Counted from the stretch's first letter, positions 42,602-52,600 are shown. The stretch: 64,000 bases of DNA from Alkalidesulfovibrio alkalitolerans DSM 16529 (GCF_000422245.1 NZ_ATHI01000026.1:414150-478149), one strand, 5' to 3'. The notes: generated by a model not told the origin, from the sequence alone. Translations and numbers: made by a program.

Positions 42602-43996
42602 ATGAGCGAGATCGTCACCCGTTTCGCCCCGAGCCCCACGGGCTACCTGCACGTAGGCGGCGCGCGCACGGCCATTTTCTCCTGGCTTCTGGCCCGCAGC
42701 CAGGGCGGCAAATTTCTTCTGCGCATCGAGGACACCGACCGCGAGCGCTCCACGCCCGAGGCCACGCGGGCCATTCTGGACGGCATGGCCTGGCTTGGCC
42801 TTGAGCACGACGGCGAGCTCGTCTACCAGTCCGAGCGCGGCCACATCCACAACGCGGCCGTGGATGCCATGCTCGAAGCGGGCACGGCCTACTGGTGCGA
42901 GTGTACGCCCGAAGAGGTCGAGGCCATGCGCGAGAAGGCCCGCGCCGAGGGCAGGAAGCCCAAGTACGACGGCCGCTGCCGCGAGCGCGGGCTCGGCCCC
43001 GGACCGGGCCGCGTGGTGCGTCTCAAGGCCCCGCTCGATGGCGTCACGTCCTACGACGACATGGTCAAGGGACCGATCAGTGTGGCCAACGAGGAGATGG
43101 ACGACCTGATCCTGCGCCGCTCCGACGGCTCGCCGACCTACAACCTGGCCGTGGTCGTGGACGACTCGGACATGGGCGTGACACATGTGCTGCGCGGCGA
43201 GGACCACATCTCCAACACCCCGCGCCAGATCCAGATCTACCGCGCGCTCGGGATATCCGCGCCGCGCTTCGGCCACGTGCCCATGATCCTCGGTCCGGAC
43301 AAGAAGAAGCTTTCCAAGCGCCACGGCGCGACCTCGGTGGTGGAGTACGACGCACAGGGCATCCTGCCCGAGGCCATGCTCAATTATCTGGCCCGCCTGG
43401 GCTGGTCGCACGGCGATCAGGAGATATTCTCGCGCGAGGAACTTATCCGCTGCTTCAGCATCGAGAATCTGGGCACCTCGGCCGCGGTCTTTGACATGGA
43501 CAAGCTCTTGTGGCTGAACAGCCACTACATCAAAGAGTCGAGCCCCGAGCGGCTGGCCGACCTCTTGCCGCGTCATTTTGAGGCCCTGTCGCTGCCCGTG
43601 CCCGAGCGGGAGGCGCTTTTGCGCGTCATCCCGCACTACCAGCCGCGCGCCAAGACGCTCGTCGAGTTCGTCAGGAATTCGGCCTTCTTCTTCGTGGCGG
43701 ACGACGCGCTTATCTACGATCAGGCCGCCGTGGCCAAGTTCCTGACCCCGGAGGCCAGGGAGCGGCTGGCGCAGATGCGCGGGATGCTGGCCGCGCTGCC
43801 AGACTTCGGGGAGGAGACGGTGGAGCGAGCCCTTGGCGAGTACGTGGCCTCCTCGGGCGCGAGTTTCAAGGTCATCGCCCAGCCGCTGCGCGTGGCGGTC
43901 ACGGGCTCCACGCAGAGCCCGGGCCTGCACCAGACGCTGGCGGCGCTGGGCCGCGAAAAGACCCTGGCCCGCCTCGACCGCGCCCTGAAACTGTAA
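42602..43996 (+). CDS. gltX: Glutamyl-tRNA synthetase
   Basis: A 464-residue class I aminoacyl-tRNA synthetase. The ATP-binding HIGH-type motif is PSPTGYLHVGGAR near residue 10, and the KMSKS-type motif is KKLSKRHG near 237. RIEDTDRERST and LRGEDHISNTPRQI are typical of GluRS. Length matches bacterial GluRS. GAGG lies 9 nt before the ATG. It charges tRNA-Glu for protein synthesis and tetrapyrrole formation; whether it also charges tRNA-Gln cannot be read from the window. A small GC hairpin and palindrome copy B follow the stop. Confidence 0.96.
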   Translation: MSEIVTRFAPSPTGYLHVGGARTAIFSWLLARSQGGKFLLRIEDTDRERSTPEATRAILDGMAWLGLEHDGELVYQSERGHIHNAAVDAMLEAGTAYWCECTPEEVEAMREKARAEGRKPKYDGRCRERGLGPGPGRVVRLKAPLDGVTSYDDMVKGPISVANEEMDDLILRRSDGSPTYNLAVVVDDSDMGVTHVLRGEDHISNTPRQIQIYRALGISAPRFGHVPMILGPDKKKLSKRHGATSVVEYDAQGILPEAMLNYLARLGWSHGDQEIFSREELIRCFSIENLGTSAAVFDMDKLLWLNSHYIKESSPERLADLLPRHFEALSLPVPEREALLRVIPHYQPRAKTLVEFVRNSAFFFVADDALIYDQAAVAKFLTPEARERLAQMRGMLAALPDFGEETVERALGEYVASSGASFKVIAQPLRVAVTGSTQSPGLHQTLAALGREKTLARLDRALKL

Positions 43997-44013
43997 GCCC
44001 GGTTTCGCCGGGC

Positions 44014-44139
44014 CCAGGCTGTTGAAAAAGTCCCATCTGCTGCGTTGCTGCGAAAAGCTCAAATCCTCGTGTATTGCAAATACGCGTCGACCTTGAGCTT
44101 TTCTTGCGCCTTGTATCTGGGCCTTTTTGAACAGCCTGG
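44014..44139. repeat. Dispersed three-tier palindrome, copy B (complete)
   Basis: A 126-bp imperfect palindrome after gltX. Outer arms 44014-44035 and 44118-44139 pair at 20 of 22 positions. Middle arms AAAAGCTCAA (44053-44062) and TTGAGCTTTT (44093-44102) pair perfectly. Apical arms (44068-44075 and 44079-44086) pair with one G-U. The middle arm sequence differs from copies A and C (GAAAGCGCC), yet both sides changed together, so base pairing is kept. Unpaired segments such as CTGCGTTGCTGCG and TTGCGCCTTG are shared. Confidence 0.8.
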
Positions 44140-44164
44140 AAAAAGGGGTTTGTCAACAATCTCG

Positions 44165-44197
44165 GGAGCCTGACCTGATCGGTCAGGCTCCTTTTTT
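44165..44197 (+). terminator. Rho-independent terminator downstream of gltX
   Basis: GGAGCCTGACC (44165-44175) pairs perfectly with GGTCAGGCTCC (44181-44191) around a 5-nt loop, followed by TTTTTT. It lies 170 nt past gltX, beyond palindrome copy B. The rest of 44198-44298 holds only a 14-bp palindrome TGCTGCGCGCAGCA at 44242-44255. Confidence 0.85.
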
Positions 44198-44298
44198 CTT
44201 CGACGGTGGCGTGTGCTTCGTGTGCAGCGCGACTAGTCCGTTGCTGCGCGCAGCAGCGTGGGCGGATGATGCACGCAGTCCTCAGTGCGGGGCGAAGG

Positions 44299-45009
44299 TC
44301 AGTTTTTTCTGCCTATCATTTGAACAATGTTGAAATACTTCCCCGCGCCAGCTTCCATCATGGGGATGTCGCTCTGGGCATGGGGGTTTGGGGATTGCAG
44401 CCATTCGTCCCAAGCCTGTTCGCATGAGTCCATCTCGCGGAGTTCGGTGATCGTAATGCCGGGTTCTTTTTCCCATAGCGCCCGCCACCAGCCGCAGGAA
44501 TAGAAATACCACTCCGGCGTCCAGAAGGGCCGGATTTCTTCCGGCAACTGTCCTTCGGGGAAATCGTGTGTGAACCCAGGCACGGCAATCGCCACGAGGC
44601 CGCCTTTCTTCACAAAAGGCAGGAGCTTCGGCAACATGGTTTCGTTATTGCCAAAGTACTGATATGAATCCACGCTTATGATCATATCAAAGTACTCATG
44701 TGCAAACGGAATCTCCTTCGTCGCATCAACCAGAAGGGGAAATATCTTCGAATCGAGTCCCAAGCTTGCGAAGCGTTTCGCGTTTTCGCTGGGGTGAATC
44801 CACAAATCAGCCGCGAACACTGTCACATCATATTTTTCCGCAAGCAGGATGGAAGAGATTCCCATTCCGCAACCCAGGTCAAGAATACGCATGCCTCGGG
44901 AAATAGGGAGAGAGTTTGCCATTTCTTCCATAATGCGCATGGCATTCGGTCCCATCATGGTGTCCAGAAGAAAGGTCATGTCGTAGTTGTCAGTAAAAGG
45001 TGTGCTCAT
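44299..45009 (-). CDS. Class I SAM-dependent methyltransferase
   Basis: A 236-residue methyltransferase. Motif I is ILDLGCGMGISSILLAEKY, motif II is VTVFAADLWIHPSEN, and FDMIISVDSYQYFG and GGLVAIAVPGFTHDFPEG follow. The substrate is not evident; the aromatic C-terminal half (WYFYSCGWWRALWEKE) suggests a small-molecule acceptor. Base composition is clearly lower in GC than the flanking genes (about half G+C by eye), and more A-ending codons are used, so it is probably acquired by transfer with the next gene. GAGGAGAA precedes the ATG at 45009; a longer open frame upstream is not supported. Confidence 0.87.
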   Translation of the reverse strand: MSTPFTDNYDMTFLLDTMMGPNAMRIMEEMANSLPISRGMRILDLGCGMGISSILLAEKYDVTVFAADLWIHPSENAKRFASLGLDSKIFPLLVDATKEIPFAHEYFDMIISVDSYQYFGNNETMLPKLLPFVKKGGLVAIAVPGFTHDFPEGQLPEEIRPFWTPEWYFYSCGWWRALWEKEPGITITELREMDSCEQAWDEWLQSPNPHAQSDIPMMEAGAGKYFNIVQMIGRKN

Positions 45010-45088
45010 GGTATTCTCCTCATGGCTGATGTTTGCTTGAGGGCACGCTATGCTGCATGACGACGGAATGCACCCCACCTTTTGTTTC

Positions 45089-45127
45089 AGAAAAGAGAAA
45101 GCGCCCTGAATCGGATCAGGGCGCTTT
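45089..45127 (-). terminator. Rho-independent terminator of the small regulator gene
   Basis: AAAGCGCCCTGA (45098-45109) pairs perfectly with TCAGGGCGCTTT (45116-45127) around a 6-nt loop. On the minus strand it is followed by CTCTTTTCTG, a T-rich tail, 6 nt after the stop of the gene at 45134. Confidence 0.75.
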
Positions 45128-45133
45128 CGGATG

Positions 45134-45406
45134 TCAGCTGTTTTTGCCAACGTTGAGGATCTTGTATATAGACTTTGTCGACAGGAAGTATTGATCGGCC
45201 AGTTCGGCAGCAGAGCATCCCGCCAGGTGTTTGTCCAGAATTTCTCTGTTCCTTGCCTGACGAGTCTTCCTGGTCTCCGTCCGTGCACCCCATGGCAGCT
45301 TGTTGTCCGCTTTCCGTGGGATGTAAATGTATTCACCGTCTATATACTGTTGGACCGCCCTCAATAAGGAGTGCGGCAAAACATCGTTCGCCTTCTTATA
45401 GCTCAT
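45134..45406 (-). CDS. CD3324-family small protein with helix-turn-helix-like C-terminus
   Basis: A 90-residue protein. The N-terminus SYKKANDVLPHSLLRAVQQY with DGEYIYIPRK, a central WGARTETRK, and a C-terminal RNREILDKHLAGCSAAELAD followed by YFLSTKSIYKIL match the CD3324/Mor-like family. The last 40 residues have the pattern of a helix-turn-helix. Function is unknown, probably DNA binding. Two adjacent ATG codons are possible starts; the second (45406) has AGGAGG at 6-nt spacing, the first only 3 nt. It shares the low GC content of the neighbouring methyltransferase. Palindromes lie in its upstream region. Confidence 0.75.
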   Translation of the reverse strand: MSYKKANDVLPHSLLRAVQQYIDGEYIYIPRKADNKLPWGARTETRKTRQARNREILDKHLAGCSAAELADQYFLSTKSIYKILNVGKNS

Positions 45407-45436
45407 CATGCTCCTCCTAATTGGTATCAGGATCGA

Positions 45437-45513
45437 GCAAGAGCTATTGCCTAATGCCTCAGGTCGTTATGCAATAGCCCTTGCTATGCATGACGAACCG
45501 AATCAAATTGATT
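45437..45513. promoter_or_regulatory. Two inverted repeats upstream of the CD3324-like gene
   Basis: GCAAGAGCTATTGC (45437-45450) and GCAATAGCCCTTGC (45471-45484) pair at 13 of 14 positions with a 20-nt loop. Further out, AATCAA-A-TTGATT (45501-45513) is a perfect 13-bp palindrome in an AT-rich stretch. They are candidates for a leader hairpin and an operator, possibly for autoregulation by the encoded protein. No clear -35/-10 pair was found. Confidence 0.45.
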
Positions 45514-45596
45514 ACGCATAAGCTTCCCTGTTGGTGTTAAAGTTTTCCGGATGGTATGCCTGTTCGCCATCGTGGTCAACGGTGCGAACGGCGAAG

Positions 45597-47123
45597 CTAT
45601 CTTGCCGCCAGTGGTCTCAGGCGCAGGACGTTGCCGACGGCCTTTGGCAGGTCGTCGTCGTGGTGCGTGGCAAGGACCAGGGTGGTGTGCGCGGACAGGC
45701 GGTCGAGGGTGGCGAGCATCGCCGCGCGGCTCGCCGCGTCCAGGCCCGCGAAGGGCTCGTCGAGCAGCATGAGCCTGGGCCTGCCCGCCAGCGCCCTGGC
45801 CAGCAGCACCCGCCGCGCCTGCCCGCTGGAAAGCTCGGTGATCGGCCGCTCGGCCAGTTCGGCAAGGCCCAACTCGCCGAGCACGGCCACGGCCCTGGCC
45901 GTCTCCTCGGGAGTTTGCGGCGCGTGCAGCCCGATGTGGCCGCGAAGCCCGGAGATCACCGCCTCAAGCGCGGTCACGGGCCGGTCGTGCGCCACGTGCA
46001 GGTCGAAGGAGACCAGGGCCGCGCGCCGCCGGATGGCCCACAACGACAGCGGCGCGAAGCTGCCAAAGCGCCCCACGCGGCCCGCGGCCGGGTGTAGATC
46101 GCCCGCCGCGAGCGCCAGGAGCGTGGATTTGCCAGCGCCGTTCTCTCCCACCACGGCCCAGTGTTCGCCCGTGCGCACGCGCCAGGAGAAGTCCGCAAGC
46201 GCGGCCGCGCCGCCGCGTAGCACCGTGACGCGCTCAAAAGCCAACAGGAAGTCCCCGCCGCCGCGCGGGGCTGGTTCATGCTCCGCGGCGGCCATGGTCT
46301 TTTCCAGCCTTTCTTCGGCCTGCCGCCCCGGCTGCGGCTGGCGCGAACGGCCTTTGCGCGGCGCGGGGAAGGCCAGGGCGATGGCCTCGTCCGGGCCGCC
46401 GGAAAAGACGATGCGGCCAGCTTCAAGGATCAGCCCGCCATCGAGCGGCAGGGCTTGGGCCTCCTCGGCCCGGTGCGTGGCCGCGAGCAGGGCCGTGCCC
46501 GCCCCGGGCAGCCGCGCCAGGATGTCGAGCATGGCCTGACGCGCCTGCTTGTCCAGGCCCTCCAGGCATTCGTCGAGCAGCAACAGGCGCGGCTCCATGG
46601 CCAGAGCCCGGGCCAATAGCACCCGCCGCTGCTGCCCCTGCGAGAGCCGCGAGAGAGGCGCTTCGGCCTTGTCGCCAAGGCCCACGAGACCGAGCGCGGC
46701 CCGCGCGACCTTGTCCTGTCCGGCCGTGACAGGGCCGTAGGCCAGCGGCGCGTTGAAAAAGCCCGAGACCACGACCTGCGCGACGTCCGGATCGGCCTCG
46801 GCCCGCGCGTACCAGAGCTGCTGCTCGGCCGAGACCATGGCCGTGCGCTCGCGAAAGCCGATGGGCGAGACGCGCGGCTCGCCGGAGGCGTGCGGCCCGT
46901 CCCAGGCGTCGCGGTACAGCCGCGCGCCCTTGCTGGGCCAGATGTCGCCGCGCACGAGGGAAAGGAAGGTGGATTTGCCTGCGCCGTTGCTGCCGAAGAT
47001 TCCCCAGGACTGGCCGGGCCAAAGCTCCCAATCGATGCCCGAGAGCGCGGGCCGTCCCGCGCGCAGGACGTAAACCCCGGCCAGGGAGACGAGCGGCGCG
47101 GGTGTCCGGAGTCCGTCGGTCAT
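45597..47123 (-). CDS. Duplicated ABC ATPase, ModF-like
   Basis: A 508-residue soluble protein with two ABC ATPase domains. Domain 1 has Walker A GSNGAGKST, signature LSQGQQRRVLLARAL and Walker B LLLLDECLEGLD. Domain 2 has GENGAGKST, LSSGQARRVLLARAL and LMLLDEPFAGLD followed by ATHHDDD. No membrane segments and no permease gene are nearby. This tandem form, with an alanine-rich linker, matches ModF/PhrA-type ATPases associated with molybdate metabolism, but its function is not established. GGGGAGG precedes the ATG. It is divergent from the desaturase gene. Confidence 0.85.
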   Translation of the reverse strand: MTDGLRTPAPLVSLAGVYVLRAGRPALSGIDWELWPGQSWGIFGSNGAGKSTFLSLVRGDIWPSKGARLYRDAWDGPHASGEPRVSPIGFRERTAMVSAEQQLWYARAEADPDVAQVVVSGFFNAPLAYGPVTAGQDKVARAALGLVGLGDKAEAPLSRLSQGQQRRVLLARALAMEPRLLLLDECLEGLDKQARQAMLDILARLPGAGTALLAATHRAEEAQALPLDGGLILEAGRIVFSGGPDEAIALAFPAPRKGRSRQPQPGRQAEERLEKTMAAAEHEPAPRGGGDFLLAFERVTVLRGGAAALADFSWRVRTGEHWAVVGENGAGKSTLLALAAGDLHPAAGRVGRFGSFAPLSLWAIRRRAALVSFDLHVAHDRPVTALEAVISGLRGHIGLHAPQTPEETARAVAVLGELGLAELAERPITELSSGQARRVLLARALAGRPRLMLLDEPFAGLDAASRAAMLATLDRLSAHTTLVLATHHDDDLPKAVGNVLRLRPLAAR

Positions 47124-47207
47124 GCGGCCTCCCCGGCGCGAAAGACGGCACCGGCCGTACGCCGTGCAGCTTGACGCTCACGCGGCTTTGCGCGAAAGAA
47201 TGATTGT

Positions 47208-48137
47208 ATGGAATACCGCATACCCACCCTTGCCAACGCGGCCGTGGCCACGATCCTGCTCGGACTGAACGCGCTCATGTTCGTGATCGTTCCTCTCGTT
47301 CTCGTGCCGTCGAGCGCCTGGTGGCTGCTTGTGCTCCTGCCCTGCGCCCTGGCCACGAACAGCATGTGGTTTCTGGCGCACGAGGCCTTTCACGCCAATC
47401 TCATGCCGGGCAAGCGGCTCAATGAAGTTCTCGGGCGGGCCCTGTGCGTCTGCCTTTTCGTGCCTTTCGTGGTCGTGCGTTTCGGCCACCTGCAGCACCA
47501 CCGCTTCAACGGCGCACTCGTGGACAGGCCGGATCTGTACGACGCCAACCGTACCTGGCCGCCGCTGGCCTGGATCGGCTACTATTTCCAACTCATAGGC
47601 GGCTTTTATCTGCAAGAGGCCCTGAGCTTTTTCGTCTTCCTGCTGCCGCGGCGGCTTATTCCCAAGGCCGTGCGCGCCGGGCTTTCGGCCTATGACGAGG
47701 GCTCGGCCCGGATCCGCGATCTGGCCGCCACGACCTTCGCCAAGCCCGAGATAGTGCGCGCCGCGCGCGTGGATCTCGTCCTGGCCCTGGCCCTGCACGG
47801 CCTGGCGCTGTGGCTGTACGGGCCGTGGTGGTGGGCGTTCGCGCTGGCGGTGGCGCTTCGCGCCTTCATGGTCTCGTTCGCCAACAACCTGCCGCACTAC
47901 GGCACGGGCACGGCGGACGTCAAATACGCCCTCAACCTGCGCCTGCCGCGCGCGGTCAATTTTTTGCTCCTCAACTTCTACTGCCACCGGGTGCATCACC
48001 ACGACCCCCGCATCCCCTGGACGCGGTTGCCGCGCGTCATGCGCGAGCAGGGCATGGAGTTCGACGTCGGCTACATGCAGGCGGCCAGGGCGCAGTTCAA
48101 GGGGCCCATCGCCCTGAACGCCCTGAACGGGCGTTAG
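47208..48137 (+). CDS. Fatty acid desaturase family protein
   Basis: A 309-residue membrane protein with about four to six hydrophobic helices. Histidine boxes of the membrane di-iron desaturase/hydroxylase superfamily are present: HEAFH near 58-62, HLQHH near 92-96, NLPHYG near 226-231, and HRVHHHDP near 263-270. These bind the non-haem di-iron centre. Such enzymes need O2, which is notable in a probable strict anaerobe; the acceptor could be a lipid, sterol-like compound or carotenoid. The start ATG at 47208 lacks a strong ribosome site. Beyond the desaturase fold the substrate is unknown. Confidence 0.88.
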   Translation: MEYRIPTLANAAVATILLGLNALMFVIVPLVLVPSSAWWLLVLLPCALATNSMWFLAHEAFHANLMPGKRLNEVLGRALCVCLFVPFVVVRFGHLQHHRFNGALVDRPDLYDANRTWPPLAWIGYYFQLIGGFYLQEALSFFVFLLPRRLIPKAVRAGLSAYDEGSARIRDLAATTFAKPEIVRAARVDLVLALALHGLALWLYGPWWWAFALAVALRAFMVSFANNLPHYGTGTADVKYALNLRLPRAVNFLLLNFYCHRVHHHDPRIPWTRLPRVMREQGMEFDVGYMQAARAQFKGPIALNALNGR

Positions 48138-48187
48138 AGAACGTTTTTTCGGAAAATGGTGTCCGCCGTGCGGCCAGGATGCGCCAA

Positions 48188-49642
48188 TCAGGTCCTTTCC
48201 GAGGGCTTGAGCCAGTCGCAGCCGTGGCCGCCGGGCGCGCGGCAATGCTCGGTCCACAACTCCTCCAGGCTCGCGTTGGCCGGGGTCTCTTCCGCGCCTT
48301 TGAAGACATCGGCGAACAGCGAATGTACGAAGTCGTAGCGCGGGTCGATGAAGTCCAGGCCGCGCCCCGACACTCCTTCACCGCGCGAGAGCGCCCGGAT
48401 GACCGTGCTCACGCGCGTCTCGGCCGGGTCGCTGCCCAGGGCGAAGGTCCGGCCCTCGTCCTCGTCGTGCAGGCGCACCGCGAATCCACCCGCGCACAGC
48501 GTCTCCATGACCTCGTTGATGGTGCGCACGGGCACGCCCAGGTCGTTGGCCGCGCTTTCGATGGTCAGGGGCCTGCGGGCGTTTTTGAAGGCGTCGGTGA
48601 GTAAGAGGAGCATCAGGATGGCCGCCTTCATGCGGCCTTCGAAGCTCACATGGCCCGCGCGCACCTCGCTCTGGAAGGATTTCATGTTTTGCAGCGAGAA
48701 GCTGATCTCCGCGCCGAGCAGCACGATGACCCAACTGATGTACAGCCACAAAAGGAAGATGGGGAACTGCGCGAAGCCGCCGTAGATGGCGTTGTACTTG
48801 GCGATGCCCACCTGGTAGGTGACGTAGGTGTACTGGGCGATCTGCCACATGGTGCCCGCGATCACGCCGCCGGCCAGGGCGCAGGAGAACCTGACCCGGG
48901 TGTTGGGCATGAAGGCGTAGAGGAATGCCAGGGCCAGCCAGATCATGACGTAGGGCATGGCCTTGAGAATGTTCAGATAGAGGTAGTTGAAGGCCGAGAC
49001 GGACAGGATGCGCTGCACGAAGGCGTCGCTTTCCAGGCTCACGGTCACGGACAGGCCGATGAAGAAGAAGAGCGGGCAGATGAGGGTCACGGAGAAGAAA
49101 TCCGTGAATTTGCGCCAGGGGCTGCGACCCTTGGAGACGCCCCAGATCTGGTTCATGGCGCTCTCGATGGTGGACAACAGCGAAAGCGCGGTGACGAAGA
49201 GCAGCAAAAGGCCCATGTAGCCGAGCGTCTTGACGTCGGTGGCCTGCACGTAGTTCAGGATCAGGTCCACCATGTCCTCGCGCTCGGCCGTGAGCTGCAT
49301 GAGCAGGTTGCGCACGGTATCGGTGTGCTGCAGGCCGAGCGCCTTGGATATGGTGAAGGCCACGGCCAGGAACGGCGCGATGGAGAGTGTGGTGGTGTAG
49401 GACAGGGCGGCGGCGCGCAAAAGGCAGTTGTCGCGCAAAAAGCCGTGGACCACGAGGTAGAGCCAGCGCAAGACCGCCACCGCGCCCCGGCGCTGGCGCG
49501 TTTCATCGGAGAAATCCATGACCCAGATGTCGCGCGTGAGCAGCGTCAGAAGGCGTTTGGCTCGTTCCCCCAGGGATTCGCCGCGTCCGTTGCCGCTGGG
49601 CTTGTCATTTGCGCCGTGGCTTTTGCCGTTGTCGTCCGCCAT
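48188..49642 (-). CDS. YihY/BrkB-family inner-membrane protein with C-terminal extension
   Basis: A 484-residue protein. The membrane part (about 50-330) has six hydrophobic helices with YTTTLSIAPFLAVAFTISKA and GGFAQFPIFLLWLYISWVIV, typical of YihY/BrkB (formerly misnamed RNase BN). A C-terminal cytoplasmic extension of roughly 120 residues (ILMLLLLTDAFKNARRPLTI..., VPVRTINEVMETLCAGGFAV) looks like a winged helix. YihY is linked to phospholipid transport to the outer membrane together with AsmA-like proteins, and here it lies 14 nt downstream of an asmA-like gene in the same operon, supporting such a role. Confidence 0.88.
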   Translation of the reverse strand: MADDNGKSHGANDKPSGNGRGESLGERAKRLLTLLTRDIWVMDFSDETRQRRGAVAVLRWLYLVVHGFLRDNCLLRAAALSYTTTLSIAPFLAVAFTISKALGLQHTDTVRNLLMQLTAEREDMVDLILNYVQATDVKTLGYMGLLLLFVTALSLLSTIESAMNQIWGVSKGRSPWRKFTDFFSVTLICPLFFFIGLSVTVSLESDAFVQRILSVSAFNYLYLNILKAMPYVMIWLALAFLYAFMPNTRVRFSCALAGGVIAGTMWQIAQYTYVTYQVGIAKYNAIYGGFAQFPIFLLWLYISWVIVLLGAEISFSLQNMKSFQSEVRAGHVSFEGRMKAAILMLLLLTDAFKNARRPLTIESAANDLGVPVRTINEVMETLCAGGFAVRLHDEDEGRTFALGSDPAETRVSTVIRALSRGEGVSGRGLDFIDPRYDFVHSLFADVFKGAEETPANASLEELWTEHCRAPGGHGCDWLKPSERT

Positions 49643-49656
49643 TTTTTTGCTCCGGT

Positions 49657-52600
49657 TCAAGGGATGATGGCGTCGAGAATGCGGAAGGGCAGCGTCACCG
49701 CGTCCTTGATGAGGCCCGTGGCCGTATCGAGGATGGCCGCGCCGGTGTTGACCTCCACTTTCACGTCTTCCCACGGCCCGCGAATGGCCACGGGGATCGT
49801 GGCCACGCCCAGCGCCGTGACGGTTACGCGGTAGTCCACTTCCTCCCGCACCAGGTCCGTGCCGCCCTTGCCCACGGCCTTGTAAGTCCAGGGCTGGTCC
49901 AGGAGCACCTCCACCGTGCCCACCACGCCGTCCTCCACCACGATGTCCGCCCCGGCCGTGGCGAAGGCCGTGGCTGCCTCGGGCCGCACCGTGCCGCGCG
50001 CCTGGGCCAGGGCCTTGGCCGTGGCTGGATCGGGGATCAGTTCGGTGATCGAGGTTTCGACCTTGTCGCCGCGTGGCTTGGTGAAAAGCAGCCAGCCGTT
50101 GCGCGAGTCCATGCGGACCTTGCCGTTCATGTTCTCCAAAAGTTCGTCATTGGTCGCGCCAAGGAATGAGACGTGCCCTGCGAGCGTGGTCACGCCGCCC
50201 GCATAGGGAGCGTCGGCCATGCTCACCAGCAGTTCTCCGAGGTTGAAGTTGCGGCCCGTGAAGTCGATGTCCAAAGCCATCATGCCGCCCGAGACGCGGT
50301 TTCTGACCACGGCTTCGAGAGGCCCCTCGCAGACCACGGCGGAGAAGGGCTTGACCAGGATGTCGCCGTCTTCGCCCGAGAGTTGTAGGCGGATGTTGCG
50401 GCCCGGTATTCCGTAGATGGAGAAGGCGTCGAGCGCGAGCCTGCCCTGGGCCGAAATGCCGCTGAGGAATTCGATGGGCAGTTCCACGGGGCCGCTGTCG
50501 TCGCCCTGCTCGTCGGGCGCGCGCGGGGCGCGGTAGCGGTCCACGTGCAGTTCGCTCCCCGTGAGGTCGAAGGCGATGTTCAGGGGATCGAGGCTCTTGA
50601 TGGTCACACTGCCCGCAAGGGTGGTCTGGTCCAGGCGCAGGTCGAGGTTCGTGAACACCAGGGTGTTCTGGCCGTGGGCGAAGTCGAAGCCGAGCCGGGC
50701 GGCGGCCAGTACCGAAGGGTCGCGGGTGGGGCGCGGTTTGCCCTGCAGTCCCTCGATGACGGTTCTGGGCGTGAACGGAGCCACGTCCAGGCGGCCTCGC
50801 CAGGAAACGGCCGTGCCCTGGCCGGTCATGTTGGCGAAGCCCGAGATGGGGATGCCCAGGGCCCGTCCGGAAATATCCGAGAGGGAGAGAGAGTCCTTGC
50901 GGGAGTCGTAGTCCAGCCGCCCGGCCGCCGTGAAAGCCTTGTCCGGTCCCTTGAACGCGGGCCACGAACCGTCGAGTCCGAAGCGTCCGCCAAGCAACCT
51001 GAAGTCGTCCAGGCTTTGCGGGATGACCAGAGAACCGGAAAGTTCCGTCTGGCCGCGCGGCCCCTCTCCGGGTTCGCGGGCGGTGAGTTTGGCCTTCAGG
51101 CCGTAGGCGAAGCCTGGTGCACCCTCGCCGTGCAGCCCGGCTTCCGGGGAAATGTCGAGTGTGGCCGCGAGCAGGGCGATGGGGCGCTCTTCGCCGTCGT
51201 GAGGTAGAAGGGCTCCCTGGGAGAGGCGCACTTCGGACGCGGCGCGTAAGGTGTGCAACAGTTCGGCCCTGGTGTCGCCCTCGCCGGAGAGGGTCAGGTT
51301 TCCGTCCAGGCGTCCCTTGGCCGGGGGGCGACGGCCAAGGGCGCCAAGCACGAGGGCCGCGTCGAGACCGGTGAGTGTGGCCGTGGCTTCGATCCTGGGC
51401 CGCTGGCCGCCCGTGGCGAGCAGGGAGGTCGCCTGGATGCGGCCGCCCAGGGCCAGGGCGTTCAGCTCCGAACGTTTCGCGCCGTTGGCCGCGCGCAGGC
51501 GCAGGTCCAGATTGCGGACCACCACCCCCTCGTAGCGCAGCCATTCCGCCTTGATTTCGGCTTGCGTGGCGAGGTCGTGAAAGCGCGCCAGCGCGAGCGG
51601 TTCGTCCAAGTCCGCCGCTTGCGCGTCAGGTGCAGCACGCAGAAACGGCCCGTAGCGGTCCAGGTCAAGGCGGTCCACGGCCAGGCTGATTTCGGCGGGA
51701 ATCTTGCGCAGATCGTCGATCCTGGCAGAAAGGCGGGCTGTGCTCCCATCCAGGACGACCCTACCCTCGCGCACCCTGAAACCGTGCTCGTCACCCGCGC
51801 AGTCCAAGTGCAGCGAGGCCGAGGCCAAGCTCGACGCAGGCAACCCCTGGGGCAGGGTCACGCCCGCCACGGCCGCGAGGCGGCGGGGACTGAATTCGGG
51901 AATGGCGGCCGTAAGCGTCCAGGCGGCAAGGCTGCCCCTGGCCTCCACGGCGAGAGTGGCCACGGGCTGCTCTCCGGGCAGGGCCGAAGTCTCGTTGGCC
52001 CGGGTCGCGGCGTTGACGCTACTATTGCCGTTCGTGGCCGACTGCGGGGGGATGCTGGCCGCGCCGAGCCTTAGATCCGCGAAAATTTCCTCTTCATTGA
52101 GCTTGGCGCGAATGTCGCCCCTGAAACGGCCGTTGGCCAGCAGGGCGTCGAAACGCTTGGCACTCAGCACGCCGTCGTGGGCCGAGATGTCCACGGCAAG
52201 GTCGCGCAGGATCACGGGCGCCGCTTCCAGATGGGTCACGTCGAGAGTGATGTCCAAGTCCAGTCCTTCGGCGGTGCGGACGAGGCCGCGCAGAACCGAT
52301 TCGGCCGGGGCGGATGAGGAGGGCGCTGCGAATTCGTCTGCGGGGCCGGGCAGGGGCAGGTCGTCGACGTTCAAGCGGGTGAAGGAGAGGCGGGCCGTGA
52401 CACCGAGCGGCGCGAAGCGGCTGACCGTGATCTCGCCGCCGCCCTCGGTCGCGCCGGAACGAAGGGCGAGATTGGCGAGCGAGAGACCGTCCGCGCTGGT
52501 TGTGAAGTCGAATCCAAGGTGTGCTGCGTCTTTCGAGCGGGGAGGCTCGGCCCCGATCAGGGCGTAGAGCGCGGCAGGCTCGAAGAGGTCGAGGGCGACC

